64,000 bases of DNA, from the NCBI GenBank assembly GCA_964630925.1, contig CAZVZK010000011.1:1-64000 (forward strand), read 5' to 3'. The translations under genes were made by a program, and so were the position numbers. The DNA comes from RGDT01 sp964630925 (GTDB lineage: Bacteria; Planctomycetota; Planctomycetia; Gemmatales; Gemmataceae). Position 1 is the first letter of the stretch. Every line of letters starts with the position of its first letter. Under the pieces are notes generated by a model, which had not been told where the DNA came from, did not search any database, and worked only from the letters and a program-made list of their open reading frames with translations. Below, piece after piece: positions 61,036 through 64,000 of this stretch.

Positions 61036-61671
61036 TTACTTCTCCTCTTCCTCGCCCTCGGGCTTGGCCTTCTTGATGACCTCGGGCTCGCTGCCCTCGG
61101 CCTTGGGCTCGCCGGGCTCGGGCTCGGCGGCGGGCGTGGTGACGTGGACGACGATGAGGTCGGGGTCGTCGGTGGCCGTCACCCCGGCGGGCAGGGTGAG
61201 GTCCTTGACGTGGATGGCCTGGCCGAGCTGCAGCTCGCCGATGTTGACGCGGATGCTGTCGGGGATGCTGATGGCGGGGCACTCGACGTGCAGGTCGTGC
61301 AGCGGCTGGTCGAGGATGCCGCCCCCGGAGACGCCGGGGGCGATGCCCTTCAGCTCGACGCGGATCTTGATCCTGATCCGCTCGTCCGCGGAGACGCGCT
61401 TGAGGTCGATGTGCAGCACGTCCTTGCCGAGGTGGTCGTACTGCAGCTCGACGATCTGCGCCTTCTCCTTGGCGACCCCCTCCACGTCCACGACGCGGGC
61501 GCCGGCCTTCAGGACGGCGGCGAGGGCGTCGCGGGTGACGGTGAAGGAGATCGTCGCCTCCTTGTGGCCGTACAGGACGCCGGGGATGAGGCCGGCGCGG
61601 CGGATCTTCTCGGCGCGGTGGCCGCCGCGGCCTTCGCGTTTCTCGGTCTTGAGGACCACGGTCTCGGCCAT
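61036..61671 (-). CDS. rplY: Large ribosomal subunit protein bL25 (CTC-type)
   Basis: 211 residues. The N-terminal bL25 domain (VVLKTEKREGRGGHRAEKIRRAG, VLYGHKEATISF) binds 5S rRNA. The C-terminal TL5/CTC beta domain follows (RIKIRVELKGIAPGVSGGGIL). The acidic tail (AEPEPGEPKAEGSEP, EGEEEEK) is lineage-variable. ATG 61671 gives MAETVVLKTEK; a start at 61749 would translate a hairpin. It is the first gene of the long minus-strand unit. Confidence 0.93.
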   Translation of the reverse strand: MAETVVLKTEKREGRGGHRAEKIRRAGLIPGVLYGHKEATISFTVTRDALAAVLKAGARVVDVEGVAKEKAQIVELQYDHLGKDVLHIDLKRVSADERIRIKIRVELKGIAPGVSGGGILDQPLHDLHVECPAISIPDSIRVNIGELQLGQAIHVKDLTLPAGVTATDDPDLIVVHVTTPAAEPEPGEPKAEGSEPEVIKKAKPEGEEEEK

Positions 61672-62114
61672 GATTCGGATCGCTTCCCGTGCCGTGGACA
61701 ATAAAGGAAGGAACACCTCCAACGTGGTGGTGTTCCAGGGGTCTCCCATGAGGAAAGGGCATTATGGCAGCGCCAGGCCGGGCTGACAAGGGCCCGGCTC
61801 AGAAAAATGGGCAGGGGTCAGGGGCCCGGCGATCACGGGAGACCCGCACGCCCCGTAGGGGGCTCGCCCGAGCCCCGGGCCGGGCGGGCGGATGACGTGG
61901 ACGATCACGCCGGACGCCCGCCGTCGGCCAACACGGATGCTGGCAGGCGTGGGCAACCAACGACGCGGACAGGGCACGGGCGTCCCTGAGCCACGTTGGC
62001 CGATAATCGTCCGGAGTGGCACACGGGATGTGGGCCGGAGACCCGCCTTGACTTCCCGCGCCGTCCCCGGCATAGCCCCCCTGTCTTCCAACGGAACATA
62101 GGAGGCAGTACGCG
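61672..62114. promoter_or_regulatory. rplY leader hairpin and divergent upstream region
   Basis: This 443-nt gap separates rplY from the divergent hypothetical gene at 62115. An imperfect 11-bp hairpin (61710-61736, arms GGAACACCTCC and GGTGGTGTTCC, one mismatch) lies about 40 nt ahead of the rplY ATG on its leader strand. Regulation by a ribosomal ligand is possible but not shown. The rest (61740-62114) has no convincing gene. Confidence 0.4.
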
Positions 62115-62489
62115 ATGGCCCGATCCCTGCCGGCCGCGGAGGTCGTCCGCAAATTCATCGACGAGGCGTTCGACCCCATCGCCCCCGTCCTCGTCCTCCG
62201 CTGGCCCGCCCTCGAGGGTCAGGCCGAGCGCCTCTGGGAGCTGCCCGAGGGCCTGTGCGTCGCCGGGAGCGCCCCCACGCGCTTCGGGTGGCGGATCCGC
62301 CGCACCGGGCCCGACGCCTACACGGTACGCCTCGTCTGGGACCGCACGGTCCTCGCCTGGAGCAACCTGCCGCGGCTGGAGATCCTCGGCTGCTGCCTGG
62401 GGGCGGTCCTGGCGGCGCTGGGGATCGAGCTGTGGTCGGTGTTGGAGCAGCCGGTGCCGGGGGCGGCGAGCAGGCCCCGCGCCGCGTGA
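62115..62489 (+). CDS. Hypothetical protein with a hydrophobic C-terminal segment
   Basis: 124 residues, not recognised. A soluble N-terminal part (SLPAAEVVRKFIDEAFDPIAPVLVLRW) is followed by a beta segment (FGWRIRRTGPDAYTVRLVWDRTVLAW) and a moderately hydrophobic helix (LEILGCCLGAVLAALGIELWSVL) that may touch the membrane. AGGAGGCAG just ahead of the ATG supports the start. A strong hairpin terminator follows at 62511. It is apparently monocistronic, upstream of rpmJ. Confidence 0.6.
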   Translation: MARSLPAAEVVRKFIDEAFDPIAPVLVLRWPALEGQAERLWELPEGLCVAGSAPTRFGWRIRRTGPDAYTVRLVWDRTVLAWSNLPRLEILGCCLGAVLAALGIELWSVLEQPVPGAASRPRAA

Positions 62490-62510
62490 CCGACAAAATC
62501 GGTACGATCA

Positions 62511-62538
62511 CGGGCCGCCCCCTTGCCGGGGCGGCCCG
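62511..62538 (+). terminator. Hairpin terminator after the 62115 gene
   Basis: Perfect 11-bp stem (core GGGCCGCCCC with GGGGCGGCCC) and a 6-nt loop, ending in GTTGCTGTTAC. It separates the hypothetical gene from rpmJ. Confidence 0.7.
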
Positions 62539-62595
62539 TTGCTGTTACCATACTTTCTTTCCGCCATTGCGCTCACAGCGAGAGGCGACAGGGCC

Positions 62596-62709
62596 ATGAA
62601 GGTTCGTGCCAGCATCAAGCGTATCTGCGAGAATTGTAAGATGGTGCGGCGGCACGGCAAACTGCTCGTGATCTGCAGCAACCCGCGTCACAAGCAGCGC
62701 CAGGGCTAA
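62596..62709 (+). CDS. rpmJ: Large ribosomal subunit protein bL36
   Basis: 37 residues, MKVRASIKRICENCKMVRRHGKLLVICSNPRHKQRQG in outline, with the zinc-binding pattern (CENC at 11-14, later Cys27 and His32) of the zinc form. It starts the plus-strand ribosomal cluster, 11 nt before rpsM. infA and map, which often precede it, are not here. Confidence 0.95.
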   Translation: MKVRASIKRICENCKMVRRHGKLLVICSNPRHKQRQG

Positions 62710-62720
62710 GAGGTAGAGCA

Positions 62721-63104
62721 ATGCCGCGTATCATGGGTGTGGACATCCCGAACGACAAGAAGACGCACATCGCCCTGCGCTACATCGTGGGTATCGGGCC
62801 GACCACGGCCCTGCAGGTGTGCGAGATGGCCCGCATCGACCCGCTGCGGAAGGCGCGCGAGTTGAACGACGAGGAGATCGCCCGCATCGCCGGCATCCTC
62901 GACCGCGACTTCACCGTCGAGGGCCCCCTCCGCCGCGAGGTGCAGGGCAACATCACCCGCCTGCGTGACATCGGCTGCTACCGGGGCTATCGGCACCGCC
63001 GCGGCCTGCCGGTGCGCGGGCAGCGTTCGAAGACGAACGCCCGCACCCGCAAGGGGCCGCGTAAGACCGTCGCGGGCAAGAAGGGCGTCAAGGAAATGCG
63101 CTGA
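62721..63104 (+). CDS. rpsM: Small ribosomal subunit protein uS13
   Basis: 127 residues. Starts MPRIMGVDIPNDKKTHIALR and has YIVGIGPTTA, then LRDIGCYRGYRHRRGLPVRGQ and RTRKGPRKTVAGKK, the signature of uS13, which contacts the tRNAs in the head of the 30S subunit. Order rpmJ-rpsM-rpsK-rpsD is the conserved alpha-operon start. It is followed by a 111-nt gap before rpsK. Confidence 0.96.
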   Translation: MPRIMGVDIPNDKKTHIALRYIVGIGPTTALQVCEMARIDPLRKARELNDEEIARIAGILDRDFTVEGPLRREVQGNITRLRDIGCYRGYRHRRGLPVRGQRSKTNARTRKGPRKTVAGKKGVKEMR

Positions 63105-63215
63105 TCCCGTCAGGGCGCGGGGGGCGTCTCGCCCCCGGCTCACGTGGGGTCTGGCGGGCCGCCTCTCCGGTGGCCCGCCGTGTCGTTCCGGGGTCGTAAG
63201 TAAGGGGCACCGTCC

Positions 63216-63596
63216 GTGGCGAAGAGCAAGAAACGCAAGGCCAGGCGCAACGTCGCCAAGGGCGTCGCCCACGTCAAGGCGACGTTCAACAACACCATCG
63301 TCACCATCGCCGACACCAACGGCGATGTCCTCTGCGCCGCCTCGGGCGGGGCGGTCGGCTTCAAGGGCAGCCGCAAATCCACCCCCTTCGCGGCCCAGCG
63401 GGCCGCCGAGGAGGCGGCCGGCAAGGCGATGAAGTTCGGCATGAAGGAGATCGAGGTGAAGGTCAAGGGCCCCGGCTCCGGCCGCGAGTCCGCCATCACC
63501 GCCCTGCAGGCGAGCGGCCTGACCATCAAGGCCATCGAGGACGTCACGCCCCTGCCGCACAACGGCTGCCGCCCCCCCAAGAAGCGCCGCGTCTGA
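63216..63596 (+). CDS. rpsK: Small ribosomal subunit protein uS11
   Basis: 126 residues, GTG start (MAKSKKRKARRNVAKGVAHVKATFNNT in outline). Signatures are FNNTIVTIADTNGD, SGGAVGFKGSRKSTPFAAQ and VKGPGSGRESAI, ending in PHNGCRPPKKRRV. It forms part of the 30S platform at the mRNA exit. In the ribosomal cluster, 30 nt ahead of rpsD. Confidence 0.96.
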   Translation: MAKSKKRKARRNVAKGVAHVKATFNNTIVTIADTNGDVLCAASGGAVGFKGSRKSTPFAAQRAAEEAAGKAMKFGMKEIEVKVKGPGSGRESAITALQASGLTIKAIEDVTPLPHNGCRPPKKRRV

Positions 63597-63626
63597 CCCT
63601 CCCCACCACCGGACCACGAAGAGCCA

Positions 63627-64000
63627 ATGGCACGCAACACCGACCCCGTTTGCAAACTCTGCCGGCGTGAGGGCATCAAGCTCTACCTCAAGGGCTCGCG
63701 CTGCGACTCGCCCAAGTGCGCCATCGACCGCCGCAACGTCGCGCCCGGCATGCACGGCTACCGCCGAGGCAAGCTGTCCGAGTACGGCCTGCGTCTGCGC
63801 ATGAAGCAGAAGCTGAAGAGGTTCTACGGCCTGCTGGAGCGGCAGTTCCGCCGCTACTTCGAGATCGCGGCTCGCTCCCCGGAGAACACCGGCGAGCAGC
63901 TCATGGCCCTGATGGAGCGGCGGCTCGACAACGTCGTCCACCGCCTGGGTTTCGCGGCCAGCCGGGCGGCGGCGCGGCAGCTCGTGCTGCACGGGCACAT
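63627..64000 (+). CDS. rpsD: Small ribosomal subunit protein uS4, cut at the window end
   Basis: The first 124 residues are in the window; the gene continues beyond base 64000. It starts MARNTDPVCKLCRREGIKLYLKG. Cys9, Cys12, Cys26 and Cys31 make it the zinc-binding (C+) form of uS4. GMHGYRRGKLSEYGLRLRMKQK and the S4 RNA-binding domain (MERRLDNVVHRLGFAASRAAARQLVLHGH) follow. uS4 is a primary 16S-binding protein and in many bacteria a regulator of its operon. Confidence 0.95.
   Translation, partial: MARNTDPVCKLCRREGIKLYLKGSRCDSPKCAIDRRNVAPGMHGYRRGKLSEYGLRLRMKQKLKRFYGLLERQFRRYFEIAARSPENTGEQLMALMERRLDNVVHRLGFAASRAAARQLVLHGH

Overview
The window is GC-rich, densely coded bacterial DNA. Its family content points to Planctomycetota, most likely a Gemmataceae-type genome. 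The markers are a BBP7-type outer-membrane barrel, a DUF1501 protein, a cysteine-rich YTV-type envelope protein, a planctomycete-style receptor kinase with a DWG motif and TPRs, TDAGL-type leucine-rich repeats, many WD40 proteins and many intergenic palindromes. The assignment is inferred from families, not from a marker-gene search.

Layout. 1-6.2 kb: the tail of a Uma2-type protein, a carbon-nitrogen hydrolase, surE, a BBP7 barrel, dnaJ, rnpA-yidD and a second barrel-like protein. 6.2-8.1 kb (minus): ADP-ribosylglycohydrolase, an unknown protein and a SUKH/SMI1 protein with overlapping ends. 8.2-13.4 kb: a DUF1501-WD40 pair, then a divergent glycine-zipper protein and a PQQ-type propeller. 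13.7-21 kb: miaB, a macrodomain, an NAD-dependent epimerase, def, hisC and hisD, with large inverted repeats between them. 21-26.5 kb: a receptor-like Ser/Thr kinase with PDZ and TPR regions and a TPR membrane protein. 26.5-37.3 kb (minus): a respiratory operon of Rieske protein, b6-type cytochrome b, subunit-IV-type cytochrome b, a 1711-residue eight-haem protein and three secreted cupredoxin-like proteins. 37.5-46.2 kb: an Asp/Arg-tailed membrane protein, mtnA, the YTV protein, an FHA protein, an LRR protein and a hybrid sensor kinase.

46.2-61.7 kb is one long minus-strand gene train. It starts with the information-processing genes rplY-pth-rpsF-ssb-rplI-dnaB and runs on into ten tandem WD40 paralogues of about 290 residues each. 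Spacers are about 10 nt, and the TGA stop of each gene usually forms part of the next Shine-Dalgarno sequence. dnaB carries two inteins. A palindromic repeat has inserted in frame into the first of them. 61.7-64 kb holds a hypothetical gene and the start of a ribosomal protein cluster (rpmJ, rpsM, rpsK, rpsD, the last cut by the window edge).

Inverted-repeat elements of several families occur about every 6 kb. Most lie between genes, but one supplies the C-terminus of the kinase and one lies inside an intein. No tRNA, rRNA, CRISPR array, transposase or prophage gene was recognised. The strongest candidates for something undescribed are the ten-gene WD40 array behind dnaB, the intein invaded by a repeat, and the split b6-type quinol oxidase with a giant eight-haem subunit.
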